Counted from the stretch's first letter, positions 1-8,207 are shown. The stretch: 57,795 nucleotides of DNA from Gammaproteobacteria bacterium (GCA_024686215.1 JAIBDN010000011.1:1-57795); one strand, 5' to 3'. The notes: a model not told the origin generated them from the letters alone. Numbers and translations: made by a program.

Positions 1-1409
1 CCCTCTGCCCTGCGCACCACGCCGCAAGCGGTGCGGCCGGCGGCATACAGCCCGGGTATCACCTGGCGATTGGGGTTTACTACCTCGCCGGTTGGCAGGG
101 TATCCAGACCACCCAGGGTGAAATAGGGTACAAAGGCACCGCGCCCGGGAGTGATATCCAGCGCCACCAGCGGTGGTTTTAGCGGTTCCAGCCATTCTGC
201 TGCTTTGTGGCAAATGGTATCTTCGCCGTTTACACAGTCTTCGTTGTACACGCTGAGGGTTTGTTGCAGCGTGCCCTGGCGCAGGCCCAACTCCAGCTCC
301 AGCTCCGCGACTGTTTCGCCGGTGCCTGCAACCTGCGCGCCCAGGTAACTGACGCGCTCGTAATCGCCGTACTGCTCTACGGTAACGATGAAATAGATGC
401 GTTCGGACGGTTGGCGCACGGCGAATGCGCCCAGGCGGCCGTGGTATACGTCTTCGTTGATAAAGCGCTGCCCCTTGTCGTCAATGACGATGCCCTTGGT
501 CATATTTGCAGGGGGATAGTAGGGCAGGCTGATGAAGCCTTCGTGCATATTGACAGCAGCCCCGCCGACGGAAATGCCCATCAGGATGCCGCTGCCGGTA
601 TCCCCGGGGTTGCCGATCGGCTCGGTGCCGGCGGAGAGCATTGGGGCATACTTGCGCAGCATGTCTTCGTTCATTACAAAGCCACCGGCGCACAGAATGA
701 CCCCCTGGTGTGCGCGTACATGGATCTCCTGTTGGTTTTGGCGAATTACCAGGCCTACTACCCGATCTTCATCATCGACAATCAGGGTCAGGGCACGGCT
801 TTCGTACTCCACCGTGATGGCGTCTCGATTGGTCACATTATCCGTGACGATCTGCATGAATAGCGGGCCACCATTATCGCCCTCTACTTGCAGGTTGTGG
901 CCACGCGGACAGGGTTTGGCCTGCTGTGCATAAGGGTAGGCTTTCTCACTGCCAGTGTAGAGCAGACCGTCGTCGGTCAGGCACATAATGGCTCTTTCCT
1001 GGTGGAAGCTGTCTTTAAAGGGCACACCGATATCGACTAACCACTGAAAATGCTCACTACTGTTTTCGCAGTAGTTGCGGATTTTTTCCTCGTCCGCCTG
1101 GGGTCCGGCGGCCATCATCATGTAGGTAACCATCGCCTCGGTGCTGTCCTCGAAGCCACAGGCTTGCTGTACTCGTGTGCCGCCGCTGCCACCCATATAG
1201 ATTTCCGCGCTGGACATGGCAGTTGAACCGCCGCTGGCGCTAGCCAGTTCAAAAATAGTGACATTGGACCCCGCGTCTGCGGCCTCTATCGCTGCGCACC
1301 CGCCGGCGCCGCCAAAGCCTACAACGGCTATATCGGTTTCCCGGTCCCAGTGGATGACATCGCGCGCTTTACGTGGTCTGGAGGGGCTGGTTTTGGGTTG
1401 TTCTGACAT
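1..1409 (-). CDS. FAD-dependent oxidoreductase (FAD_binding_2 / fumarate reductase-3-ketosteroid dehydrogenase type), 3' end missing
   Basis: I translated this reading frame by hand from an ATG at 1409; it stays open to the window edge, giving 469 residues without a stop. Residues 31-36 read GFGGAG with Glu54 closing the first Rossmann fold, so FAD binding is clear. Near the far end come the motifs TLGGLDTLPTGEVV and IPGLYAAGRTACG, typical of the C-terminal FAD-binding part of the fumarate reductase / 3-oxosteroid 1-dehydrogenase superfamily. There is no signal peptide or heme-binding domain, so a cytoplasmic dehydrogenase is likely. The substrate cannot be read from sequence; steroid or fumarate-like substrates are both possible. 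It is transcribed away from rdgC, with about 250 bp between the two starts. Confidence 0.85.
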   Translation of the reverse strand, partial: MSEQPKTSPSRPRKARDVIHWDRETDIAVVGFGGAGGCAAIEAADAGSNVTIFELASASGGSTAMSSAEIYMGGSGGTRVQQACGFEDSTEAMVTYMMMAAGPQADEEKIRNYCENSSEHFQWLVDIGVPFKDSFHQERAIMCLTDDGLLYTGSEKAYPYAQQAKPCPRGHNLQVEGDNGGPLFMQIVTDNVTNRDAITVEYESRALTLIVDDEDRVVGLVIRQNQQEIHVRAHQGVILCAGGFVMNEDMLRKYAPMLSAGTEPIGNPGDTGSGILMGISVGGAAVNMHEGFISLPYYPPANMTKGIVIDDKGQRFINEDVYHGRLGAFAVRQPSERIYFIVTVEQYGDYERVSYLGAQVAGTGETVAELELELGLRQGTLQQTLSVYNEDCVNGEDTICHKAAEWLEPLKPPLVALDITPGRGAFVPYFTLGGLDTLPTGEVVNPNRQVIPGLYAAGRTACGVVRRAE

Positions 1410-1663
1410 AGTTCTCGCACCTGGTACGCGGGACGGGGTCGCTGCACCCGCTCCAATTAATCGTGGACTGGGGATTAAAACGGTTTCCCTGGTTGGAGAC
1501 AACGACGACAGAGGCCAGTTGGGTTGATAATTTGTACGCGGCGGCGCTTTCTGGCCGTTGCGCACGCCGAATAACGCGCGCGGTGCAAGATTTTACATGT
1601 CTGCTGGTATTGGCCACCCTCTGGGGTACAATCTCCCGCTTTTGGCGGAGACAGTATCTATCC

Positions 1664-2569
1664 ATGTGGTTCAAAAATATCCGGGCTTATCGCCTGACCA
1701 GCAGTTTCGACCTTTCCCCCGAGCAGTTAGCGGAGCAACTCGCCCAGCGCGCTTTCCAGCCGTGTGCCAAATCCCAGGCACTGTCACTGGGTTGGGTGCC
1801 TCCCCTGGGGGAGGAGACCGAGGGGTTGACCCATGCCGCCGGCGGTCGGATTCTGTTGAAATTGAAGCGCGAAGAGAAGCTGCTGCCGTCTACCGTAGTG
1901 CGCGAGCAACTTGAGGAAAAAGTTGCAGCAATAGAGTCTGCTCAAGGGCGTAAGGTCTACCGCAAGGAAAAGCTCACCCTGAAAGATGAAATTGTGCAGG
2001 ATTGCCTGCCGCGAGCTTTTAGCCGCTCCTCTGCGGTGTTTGCCTATATCGACCCAAAGGCCAATTGGGTGTTCGTGGACGCCGCCAGCGCTGGTCGTGC
2101 AGAGGAACTACTCAATCTGCTGCGCGAGTGCATTGGCAGTTTCCCGGTGTTATTGCCACAGGTAAACAATGCACCAGATGCCACTATGACAGGATGGTTG
2201 GCTCACCGTAGCTTGCCGGATGACTTTGTTCTGGGAGAGGAGTGCGAACTGCGTGAGCCCGGAGAAGAGGGTGGCGTAGTGCGCTGTCGCGGCGTTGATT
2301 TGTTAAGTGAAGAGGTGGAAACTCATCTCAATGCGGGTAAGCAAGTGGCGCGTTTGTCCCTGGCCTGGGAAGAGCGGCTGTCCCTGGTGCTGGCGGAAGA
2401 CCTGTGCCTGCGTCGACTAAAGTTTGCGGATGAGCTTATGAAGGAAAACGAGGATATCCCCGAGGCCGATAACGCCGCCAGGCTGGATGCTGATTTCGCC
2501 TTGATGTCTGATGTGATCACCCGTTTACAGGAACGCGTGCTGGTCCTGTTTGGCGGGGAAGTCGAGTAG
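1664..2569 (+). CDS. rdgC: RdgC, recombination-associated nucleoid protein
   Basis: RdgC is a ring-forming, DNA-binding, nucleoid-associated protein that restrains RecA-mediated recombination. The 301-residue product starts MWFKNIRAYRL, the characteristic RdgC N-terminus, and the length matches the family (about 300). The frame is open for 67 codons further upstream, but the ATG at 1664 is where family similarity begins and it follows a possible TACAAT -10 element at 1627-1632, so I chose it. selU starts only 9 bp after the stop, so the two may share a transcript. The family assignment is by recognition of the whole sequence, including the conserved KEKLTLKDEIVQDCLPRAF stretch. Confidence 0.93.
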   Translation: MWFKNIRAYRLTSSFDLSPEQLAEQLAQRAFQPCAKSQALSLGWVPPLGEETEGLTHAAGGRILLKLKREEKLLPSTVVREQLEEKVAAIESAQGRKVYRKEKLTLKDEIVQDCLPRAFSRSSAVFAYIDPKANWVFVDAASAGRAEELLNLLRECIGSFPVLLPQVNNAPDATMTGWLAHRSLPDDFVLGEECELREPGEEGGVVRCRGVDLLSEEVETHLNAGKQVARLSLAWEERLSLVLAEDLCLRRLKFADELMKENEDIPEADNAARLDADFALMSDVITRLQERVLVLFGGEVE

Positions 2570-2578
2570 CGCCCCGCC

Positions 2579-3673
2579 GTGCCTCAACGCCCCGACACAC
2601 AGGATTACCGGGCACTGTTTCTGGGTGACGTCCCCATGATGGATATGCGTGCGCCCACAGAATTTCTGCAGGGTGCTTTTCCCAGTGCCCGCAGTTTGCC
2701 GTTGATGTCGGACGATGAACGGGCACAGGTGGGCACCTGTTACAAGCAGCGGGGACAGCAAGCGGCCATCGAGTTGGGCCACCAGCTGGTGTCCGGTGCA
2801 ACGAAGCAGCGTCGACTGGCCCAGTGGAGTGAGTTTGCCCGGTTACATCCCCAGGGCTACTTGTATTGTTTTCGTGGCGGATTGCGTTCCCAGACGGTGC
2901 AGCAGTGGCTGCGTGAAAGTGGGATTGACTACCCCCTGGTGAGTGGCGGTTACAAGTCCATGCGACGCTTTCTGTTAGAGGAGTTGGAGCGTTCCGTGGC
3001 GCACGCCGAGTTTGTCCTGATTAGCGGCAAAACCGGAACCGGCAAAACCCGTGTAATCAACCAACTATCCCGCAGCATCGACCTGGAGGGTCTGGCGAAT
3101 CACCGGGGATCCAGTTTCGGGCAACTACCCGAGCCGCAACCCAGGCAAATAGATTTTGAAAATACCCTGAGTATCGCCCTGATGCAGTTGCTGGCGCAGG
3201 GTGAGCGACGTATTTACCTGGAGGACGAGGGCCGTTTGATAGGTCGTCTGTACCTCCCTGAGGTGCTGCGCGAAAAAATGGGGCATGCCCCGATGCTGGC
3301 GGTGGAGCAAACCCTTGAGCAGCGCGTCGACGTCGTGATCGAAGACTATGTGCTGGACCTGGGTAGACGCTATGCTGCCTTGCACGGCGAGGATGGTGCG
3401 CAGCAACACAGTGAAAAATTGCAGCAGGATCTGCTCAGGATACGCAAACGGCTGGGTGGCGAACGCCACCAGGAAATCAGCGCATTGATGGCAGAGGCCT
3501 TCCAGCGGCAGTGGCAGGATGGGGATTTGAGCTTGCACCGACAGTGGGTGGCTTTTTTACTGGAAAACTATTACGACCCCATGTACGACTACCAGTTGTC
3601 CCAACGCGAGGGCCAACAACTGTTTCACGGTGACCGCGATGCAGTAGTGGCCTTTGCCAGGCAGGCGAGCTGA
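2579..3673 (+). CDS. selU: tRNA 2-selenouridine synthase (SelU/MnmH)
   Basis: SelU exchanges the sulfur of 2-thiouridine at tRNA wobble position 34 for selenium, using selenophosphate and a geranylated intermediate. The 364-residue protein has an N-terminal rhodanese domain with its active cysteine at Cys97 (YCFRGGLRSQ) and a C-terminal P-loop domain with Walker A GKTGTGKT at 150-157. This is the standard two-domain layout and length. The start is a GTG at 2579. The next gene encodes a SelD fusion that would supply selenophosphate, and the two genes abut, so an operon for selenium-modified tRNA is a safe inference. Confidence 0.93.
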   Translation: MPQRPDTQDYRALFLGDVPMMDMRAPTEFLQGAFPSARSLPLMSDDERAQVGTCYKQRGQQAAIELGHQLVSGATKQRRLAQWSEFARLHPQGYLYCFRGGLRSQTVQQWLRESGIDYPLVSGGYKSMRRFLLEELERSVAHAEFVLISGKTGTGKTRVINQLSRSIDLEGLANHRGSSFGQLPEPQPRQIDFENTLSIALMQLLAQGERRIYLEDEGRLIGRLYLPEVLREKMGHAPMLAVEQTLEQRVDVVIEDYVLDLGRRYAALHGEDGAQQHSEKLQQDLLRIRKRLGGERHQEISALMAEAFQRQWQDGDLSLHRQWVAFLLENYYDPMYDYQLSQREGQQLFHGDRDAVVAFARQAS

Positions 3674-3674
3674 G

Positions 3675-5885
3675 GTGCACGCCGTCGCTGAGATTCGCCG
3701 CGACCTGGTCCTGGTGGGTGGCGGTCATGCTCATGCGCTGGTGCTGCGTATGCTGGCGATGCGTCCCATTGCCGGATTGCGCGTTACCCTTATCTCTCCC
3801 ACCAGCCATACACCCTACTCAGGCATGTTGCCAGGACTGGTGGCCGGGCACTATTCTTTTGAGCAGACGCATATAGACCTTGCGCGCCTTTGCCAGTGGG
3901 CGGGGGTGCGGTTTATTGCGGCTGAAGTCACCGCCCTTGATCCGCAGCAGCGGCGCCTGTCAGTGTCGGGCCGGCCTCCTGTTGACTATGATCTGTTAAG
4001 TATCGACATCGGCTCGCAGCCGGAGCTGGATTCGGTTCCCGGGGCCCGTGCCCACGCGACACCGGTAAAGCCGGTAGCGGGATTATGGCAACGCTGGCAG
4101 GAGTTGCGGGCCAGGGTACTGGCGAATGTTACCGGGTCAGACCATCGCATTGCCGTGGTGGGTGGCGGTGCAGGTAGTGTGGAACTCGCGCTGGCAATGG
4201 CCAACACCCTCACCGCGGAAGCTGCGCGTGTTGAGCTGTGGTGCGGTGCAGTTGAAGTCCTGCAAAGTTACAACAAAAGAGCACGGGCAGCGGTGATGGC
4301 CGCACTGTTAGACCAGGGAGTGCAGGTGCACCTGGGCGCCCGTGTGGCGCGAGTAGAGGGCGACGCCCTGATCCTGGACAGTGGTGAGCGCGGTGTTTTC
4401 GATGATTTGTTCTGGTGTACCGGGGCAGCTGCGGCACCCTGGGTGGCGGCCAGTGGCTTACAGACGGATGAGCAGGGTTTCCTGGCGGTCAGTGATACCT
4501 TGCAGGTGCTGGATGATCCGCGGGTGTTTGCGGCTGGAGATATTGCGACTCAGCTAAACCACCCGAGGCCCAAGGCCGGAGTATATGCGGTGCGGCAGGC
4601 ACCGGTTCTGGCACACAACCTGCGCGCTGCCTTGCTGGGTCAAGCACTGCGCGAGCATAAACCGCAACAGCGTTTTCTGTCCCTGATTTCTCTGGGGGGG
4701 AAGCGAGCGGCCGCGGATAAAGGGCCCTTTAGTGCCAAGGGAGCCTGGGTGTGGCGCTGGAAGGACCGCATTGATCGTGAGTTTATGAGGCGCTTCGAGC
4801 AGCTGCCTCAGCAGATGCCGACCAGGTCCTGGGGGCGTCTGCCAGAACTTGCCGAGCAGGTACAAGCGCATTGCGGGGGCTGCGGTGCCAAGGTTGCTGG
4901 CGATAGCCTCGCCGAAGTATTGGCAGAGCTGGCAGTGTCTTTTCCGCAGCACTGTATCAACCATGGCGATGATGCCAGCCCGGTGCCTGTCGCCGCTGGA
5001 GAAGCTGTGTTGCAGAGTGTAGATATGCTGCGCGACATGGTGGGGGATCCCTGGCTAATGGGGCGTATTGCCGCCAATCACGCGCTGAGCGATCTGTATG
5101 CCTGTGGCGCCAGGCCGGTATCGGCACTGGCGGCGATTACCCTGCCTTTTGCGGGGCCGGAAATCCAGCAAAGAGAGCTGAGTCAGCTACTGGCCGGCGC
5201 TCTGCATGAATTTGCCGCCGTGGATTGTTGCCTCACCGGGGGACACAGTATGCAGGGTCCGGAATTGAACATTGGTTTTGTGGTCAATGGTGTCATTGCC
5301 GCAGAGGGCGCCACGCTTATGCAAAAGCGTGGCTTGCACGTGGGCGACAGCTTGTTGCTGACCAAGCCACTGGGCACGGGAACCCTGTTCGCGGGGCACA
5401 TGCAGTTATTGGCAGATGGGCGGGATATTGCTGTGGCGGTTGACTGCATGTTGCACAGCAATGCCGCGGCTGCGCGATTGGCCCAGGTGCATGGTGCAAG
5501 CGCGACTACCGATGTCACCGGCTTCGGACTCCTGGGTCACCTGCGAGAAATGCTGGAGCCCGGACTGGGTGCCAGAATTGAGTTGGAACGGCTGCCGCTG
5601 CTGCCGGGTGCACTGGAAAATATGCGCGCGGGAATATTCAGTACCCTGCACCAGGACAATGCACGGGGAGCGCTGGCACTAGCGCACAGCAACACGATCA
5701 GCGAGCTGCGTCGGGAAATGTTATTTGATCCGCAGACCAGTGGGGGTTTGTTGATAGGCGTTGCCGCTGATAACGGGCCTGCACTGCGCGACGCTTTGCG
5801 CGAAGCCGGTTACGCGGGCGCCGAGATTATCGGCAGCGTCACGCAGCAAGATGCATTGGCTGTGCCTGGTGTGGAATTGTTCTAG
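3675..5885 (+). CDS. selD: NADH dehydrogenase-like flavoprotein fused to selenophosphate synthase (SelD)
   Basis: Fusion protein of 736 residues from a GTG at 3675; a TTG at 3654 in the same frame would add 7 residues and overlap selU. The N-terminal ~390 residues form an NDH-2-like pyridine nucleotide-disulfide oxidoreductase: GGGHAH at 15-20, a second Rossmann motif GGGAG at 163-167, and FAAGD at 285-289. The C-terminal half is SelD, which makes selenophosphate from selenide and ATP. CGGCGAK carries the catalytic Cys403 and Lys406, and FDPQTSGGLLI lies near the end. The active residue is Cys, not selenocysteine. This fusion is known in other bacteria and is thought to couple a redox step to selenide supply. 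It directly follows selU, its likely consumer. Confidence 0.92.
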   Translation: MHAVAEIRRDLVLVGGGHAHALVLRMLAMRPIAGLRVTLISPTSHTPYSGMLPGLVAGHYSFEQTHIDLARLCQWAGVRFIAAEVTALDPQQRRLSVSGRPPVDYDLLSIDIGSQPELDSVPGARAHATPVKPVAGLWQRWQELRARVLANVTGSDHRIAVVGGGAGSVELALAMANTLTAEAARVELWCGAVEVLQSYNKRARAAVMAALLDQGVQVHLGARVARVEGDALILDSGERGVFDDLFWCTGAAAAPWVAASGLQTDEQGFLAVSDTLQVLDDPRVFAAGDIATQLNHPRPKAGVYAVRQAPVLAHNLRAALLGQALREHKPQQRFLSLISLGGKRAAADKGPFSAKGAWVWRWKDRIDREFMRRFEQLPQQMPTRSWGRLPELAEQVQAHCGGCGAKVAGDSLAEVLAELAVSFPQHCINHGDDASPVPVAAGEAVLQSVDMLRDMVGDPWLMGRIAANHALSDLYACGARPVSALAAITLPFAGPEIQQRELSQLLAGALHEFAAVDCCLTGGHSMQGPELNIGFVVNGVIAAEGATLMQKRGLHVGDSLLLTKPLGTGTLFAGHMQLLADGRDIAVAVDCMLHSNAAAARLAQVHGASATTDVTGFGLLGHLREMLEPGLGARIELERLPLLPGALENMRAGIFSTLHQDNARGALALAHSNTISELRREMLFDPQTSGGLLIGVAADNGPALRDALREAGYAGAEIIGSVTQQDALAVPGVELF

Positions 5886-5986
5886 TCTTTTTTGTGCTCT
5901 GCGCACGCAGCTGCTGTGCACCGATATCTGCCAGCAGCAGATCTGCGCTGGCCAGCGACAAAATACGATCTCCTTGGTGACAAGTG

Positions 5987-6412
5987 CTAGTCCCTGTCCC
6001 AGTAGCGGGTCATTTCCAGATATAAGAATGAAGCCGACCAGGTAATCAATACCAGCCCGGTAAGGGACTCCAGACCGGTAAGAAAGCGCAGATCTCCCAG
6101 CGGCTCGATATCACCTGTGCCCAGAGTGGTGTAAGTGGAGAAAGAAAAATAAACGCAGTCCAGCAGGCTGCCGTTAAAGTTACCCTGTAAATGTCCCCAA
6201 CCATCTGCCCGGTGCATCAGGTAGAACGATATCGCGAAAATCCACACCTCGGCGGCGTGGGCGGTAAGTGCTACGAATACGCCCAGTACGATACGAAAGC
6301 GATGGCGAATTTTCAGTGCCGGCATCAATAAGGTAATCCGGTACAAAAATTCGTAATGAATAATGACCACGATGCCGATTACAAACAGGTTTACCGCGAA
6401 AACTGTGATCAA
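5987..6412 (-). CDS. Small potassium-channel-like membrane protein (Ion_trans_2 pore)
   Basis: A 141-residue protein with three predicted hydrophobic segments (about 3-20, 41-64 and 113-134). Between the last two is a pore loop, TYTTLGTGD at 93-101, which resembles the K+ channel filter T-x-G-Y-G-D with Thr in place of Tyr. This fits a minimal two-helix pore unit plus an extra N-terminal helix; no cytoplasmic RCK or cyclic-nucleotide domain is attached. The start is a TTG at 6412, because an in-frame stop lies two codons upstream and no ATG is available near the N-terminus. It converges with selD, leaving a 101-bp gap. Ion selectivity is an inference from the filter only. Confidence 0.75.
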   Translation of the reverse strand: MITVFAVNLFVIGIVVIIHYEFLYRITLLMPALKIRHRFRIVLGVFVALTAHAAEVWIFAISFYLMHRADGWGHLQGNFNGSLLDCVYFSFSTYTTLGTGDIEPLGDLRFLTGLESLTGLVLITWSASFLYLEMTRYWDRD

Positions 6413-6676
6413 TTGCTATGGACTCCAGCATCTATAGTACTGAAAATATTTTAACTGTTTTATGCACTAAGCTGAATCCCCGGAATTGAAGCCCCATTTG
6501 GATAGCGGCCTGAATGAGGCCATCTGCATGGCATAACCGCCAGCGCGGCTTAGGTTTGCATGATATTGTTTGTACTGTATCGGTATTATTGATCCATCCA
6601 GCTCAAGGCCCTGGAGAACCGGTTCACCTCCTCTTGCCCGGCGTCTCGGGCTTACGACATAGACATAAGGACTTTC

Positions 6677-6862
6677 GTGGCAGACATACTTGAGTTTCGT
6701 AAACCATCGCTTAACGATAAAAATAAGGGCAAGACCTTGTGCCGGCACGGCCATCACAAATGGGTGGTAGACAAGGAAAAACAGTTTGATGTGAAGCAGG
6801 GCAAGCTGGTGACCATTTATCGCTGTACCCGTTGTGATAAGCAGCGGGTCAGGGCGCATTAA
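6677..6862 (+). CDS. Small zinc-ribbon-like protein, function unknown
   Basis: A 61-residue basic protein beginning with GTG at 6677, preceded by AAGGA at 6667-6671 at good spacing. It has CRHGHHKW at about 22-29 and CTRC at about 51-54, a C-x-x-x-H...C-x-x-C pattern that could hold one zinc ion. The family resembles small Cys/His proteins annotated DUF1660-like, but I cannot assign a role. It is tail-to-tail with the TerB-like gene, their stop codons overlapping at TTAA (6859-6862). The strong ribosome site and the ordered Cys/His pairs make it a real gene despite its size. Confidence 0.7.
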   Translation: MADILEFRKPSLNDKNKGKTLCRHGHHKWVVDKEKQFDVKQGKLVTIYRCTRCDKQRVRAH

Positions 6863-7806
6863 TTGCGTTGGCGGGCGTCTGTTTCCGGTTCCTGCATGAC
6901 CACAGTGAAGAACCCCAGTGACCGATGTTCCGCGCAGATGATCTCAGCGTAGTCGCGGGAGAAAAACGAACCCACGGTATAGCCCTTCCCCCCGGCATAG
7001 GCGTGCACCTCCACGTTATTGAGCATCAAGCGGATGGCCTCATCCTGCTGTTCATCCTGGGGTGCAATCACCACGCTAAACGCTTCTTTCACCGGGTCAT
7101 CGGACAGGTATTGGCGAATTTGCCCGCTGACTTCCGCAAATGCCAATTGTTCTTCGGATGAGCAATCTTCGTCGGCGTTGATGAGCAGCTGCAACACCTC
7201 GAGCAGATGCGCTACCTGCGTATGGGGTGGGGTTGTGTCCAGGTAGGCGATCAGGGTTTTTTGTGTCTCCACAATGCGGCTATTGCTCGAAGTGGCGACG
7301 GGAATGGCATCCCAGTCTATGCTCAGGTTCCATTCGTCTGCGAAGGGTTGTATCAATTCCGCCTCGCGCGGGTCCACGTTGCCGTCGACGGCTGCCATGC
7401 TGGTGAGCACGTTGATCAGTTGCGGCGCTGATGAGGGGTTCATGAATTCCCTGGCCATTACTGACAATTCAGACCGCTCTCGGGAAATCGAGCCCTTAAC
7501 GAGTTGCCAGAAGCCCTTTCTGCGCTGTCCCTTCACCCAGAAACCAGAGCCAATCATGGTCACCAGAACCGCGGAGATCAGCCAGATTACGCTGTCAATG
7601 ATCCCCAGTAGTTCTCCCTTGAAGAGGAAGTACACGCCAAAAAAAAACAGGGGTATGGACTCCACCAGAATGCCAGGGATTGAAATACTTTCAGCCACCT
7701 CGGACAAGTGCTTACGAGCCCAGAGCTTGTTCAGCTGCAGATAGGCCGCTGAGGCGGCAAAAAACAGTGATCCGTATGCCAGGGTATTGATTATTGTTTC
7801 CAACAA
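6859..7806 (-). CDS. Membrane-anchored TerB-like domain protein, function unknown
   Basis: A 315-residue protein. Hydrophobic segments lie near residues 8-25, 44-62 and 68-92. After a basic linker (KGQRRKGFW) comes a soluble region of about 120-230 with LINVLTSMAAVDGNVDPREA, typical of a TerB/DjlA-type acidic helical domain that may bind a metal. A further ~80-residue C-terminal part has no family I recognise. TerB-like domains occur in tellurite resistance, stress and envelope proteins; no specific role follows here. The start is TTG at 7806 (a second TTG follows directly). An in-frame stop lies six codons upstream and no ATG is available, so the start is the weak point. Confidence 0.7.
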   Translation of the reverse strand: MLETIINTLAYGSLFFAASAAYLQLNKLWARKHLSEVAESISIPGILVESIPLFFFGVYFLFKGELLGIIDSVIWLISAVLVTMIGSGFWVKGQRRKGFWQLVKGSISRERSELSVMAREFMNPSSAPQLINVLTSMAAVDGNVDPREAELIQPFADEWNLSIDWDAIPVATSSNSRIVETQKTLIAYLDTTPPHTQVAHLLEVLQLLINADEDCSSEEQLAFAEVSGQIRQYLSDDPVKEAFSVVIAPQDEQQDEAIRLMLNNVEVHAYAGGKGYTVGSFFSRDYAEIICAEHRSLGFFTVVMQEPETDARQRN

Positions 7807-7901
7807 GGTGTCGCGCTCTACTCATTTATTAACGGGCAACGCTAACATAGGGCCTAATATCATTTATATAACCCTGGAGGGTAGATTGGGGTCGTTGGCA
7901 T

Positions 7902-7984
7902 CGACACCCTGTGGCGGCGGGCAAAAAAAAGCCCCATCACGAAGGATGAGGCTCTTTTTAATAGGGTGCCCGGAGACAGAATCG
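7902..7984 (-). repeat. Decayed tandem copy of the tRNA-Phe 3' end plus terminator
   Basis: This 83-bp stretch is nearly identical to 8005-8087, 103 bp away in direct orientation. Read on the minus strand it holds the last ~18 nt of tRNA-Phe (T-arm/acceptor side, ending CTCCGGGCA), with the CCA altered to CCC, and then the same terminator hairpin and T-run. The rest of the tRNA is lost or too diverged to see. It is most simply the remnant of a tandem duplication of the tRNA gene or of its 3' end. Confidence 0.85.
7923..7953 (-). terminator. Duplicate Rho-independent terminator (copy of the tRNA-Phe terminator)
   Basis: Same hairpin and T8 tract as at 8026-8056, shifted by 103 bp. On the minus strand AGCCTCATC pairs with GATGGGGCT (one G-U pair) and is followed by eight T. 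It now forms a second terminator in series behind tRNA-Phe. Confidence 0.8.
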
Positions 7985-8004
7985 TACCGGCAGCCGCGCT
8001 GGGC

Positions 8005-8087
8005 CGACACTCTGTGGCGGCGGGCAAAAAAAAGCCCCATCACGAAGGATGAGGCTCTTTTTAATGTGGTGCCCGGAGACAGAATCG
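8005..8087 (-). repeat. Parent copy of the 83-bp direct repeat (tRNA-Phe 3' end plus terminator)
   Basis: Direct-repeat partner of 7902-7984. It covers the 3' part of the intact tRNA-Phe and its terminator. The spacing between copies is 103 bp, with about 20 bp of less conserved sequence between them. Confidence 0.85.
8026..8056 (-). terminator. Rho-independent terminator of tRNA-Phe
   Basis: On the minus strand, a 9-bp stem (8048-8056 with 8033-8041, one G-U wobble) with a 6-nt loop is followed by eight T (8026-8033 on the plus strand as A). It begins 10 nt beyond the tRNA CCA end. Confidence 0.9.
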
Positions 8088-8142
8088 AACTGCCGACACG
8101 GGGATTTTCAATCCCCTGCTCTACCGACTGAGCTATCCGGGC
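8067..8142 (-). tRNA. tRNA-Phe (anticodon GAA)
   Basis: A 76-nt tRNA on the minus strand with encoded CCA (8067-8069). The acceptor 5' strand is GCCCGGA, pairing with TCCGGGC before ACCA. The D-arm contains AGCTCAGTCGGTAGAGC, the anticodon stem is GGGGA/TCCCC around the loop TTGAAAA, and the T-arm contains GTTCGATTC. The anticodon GAA is complementary to plus-strand 8107-8109. The fold is complete and canonical. Confidence 0.97.
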
Positions 8143-8168
8143 GCAGTCGCTTGACGCGAAAGGCGCGT

Positions 8169-8197
8169 ATTAAACCCGCAGACGCCCCCGGAGTCAA
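8169..8197 (-). promoter_or_regulatory. Sigma-70 promoter of tRNA-Phe
   Basis: On the minus strand TTGACT (8192-8197) and TTTAAT (8169-8174) are separated by exactly 17 bp and lie about 27 bp before the mature tRNA 5' end. The sequence after the -10 is GC-rich (ACGCGCC), the discriminator type typical of stable-RNA promoters under stringent control. Confidence 0.8.
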
Positions 8198-8207
8198 GGT
8201 TTCGCCT

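Noticed and set aside
3654-3674. TTG at 3654 as the start of the SelD fusion
   Set aside because: It overlaps selU and adds no family-conserved residues; the GTG at 3675 is simpler, though TTG cannot be excluded.
6621-6640. GTTCACCTCCTC, resembling the anti-Shine-Dalgarno end of 16S rRNA, before the small zinc-ribbon gene
   Set aside because: Only about ten bases match and no rRNA gene is near; pairing with the downstream ribosome site would be just four bases.
8005-8087. CRISPR-like repeat
   Set aside because: Only two copies exist, and they are explained by tRNA-Phe and its terminator.
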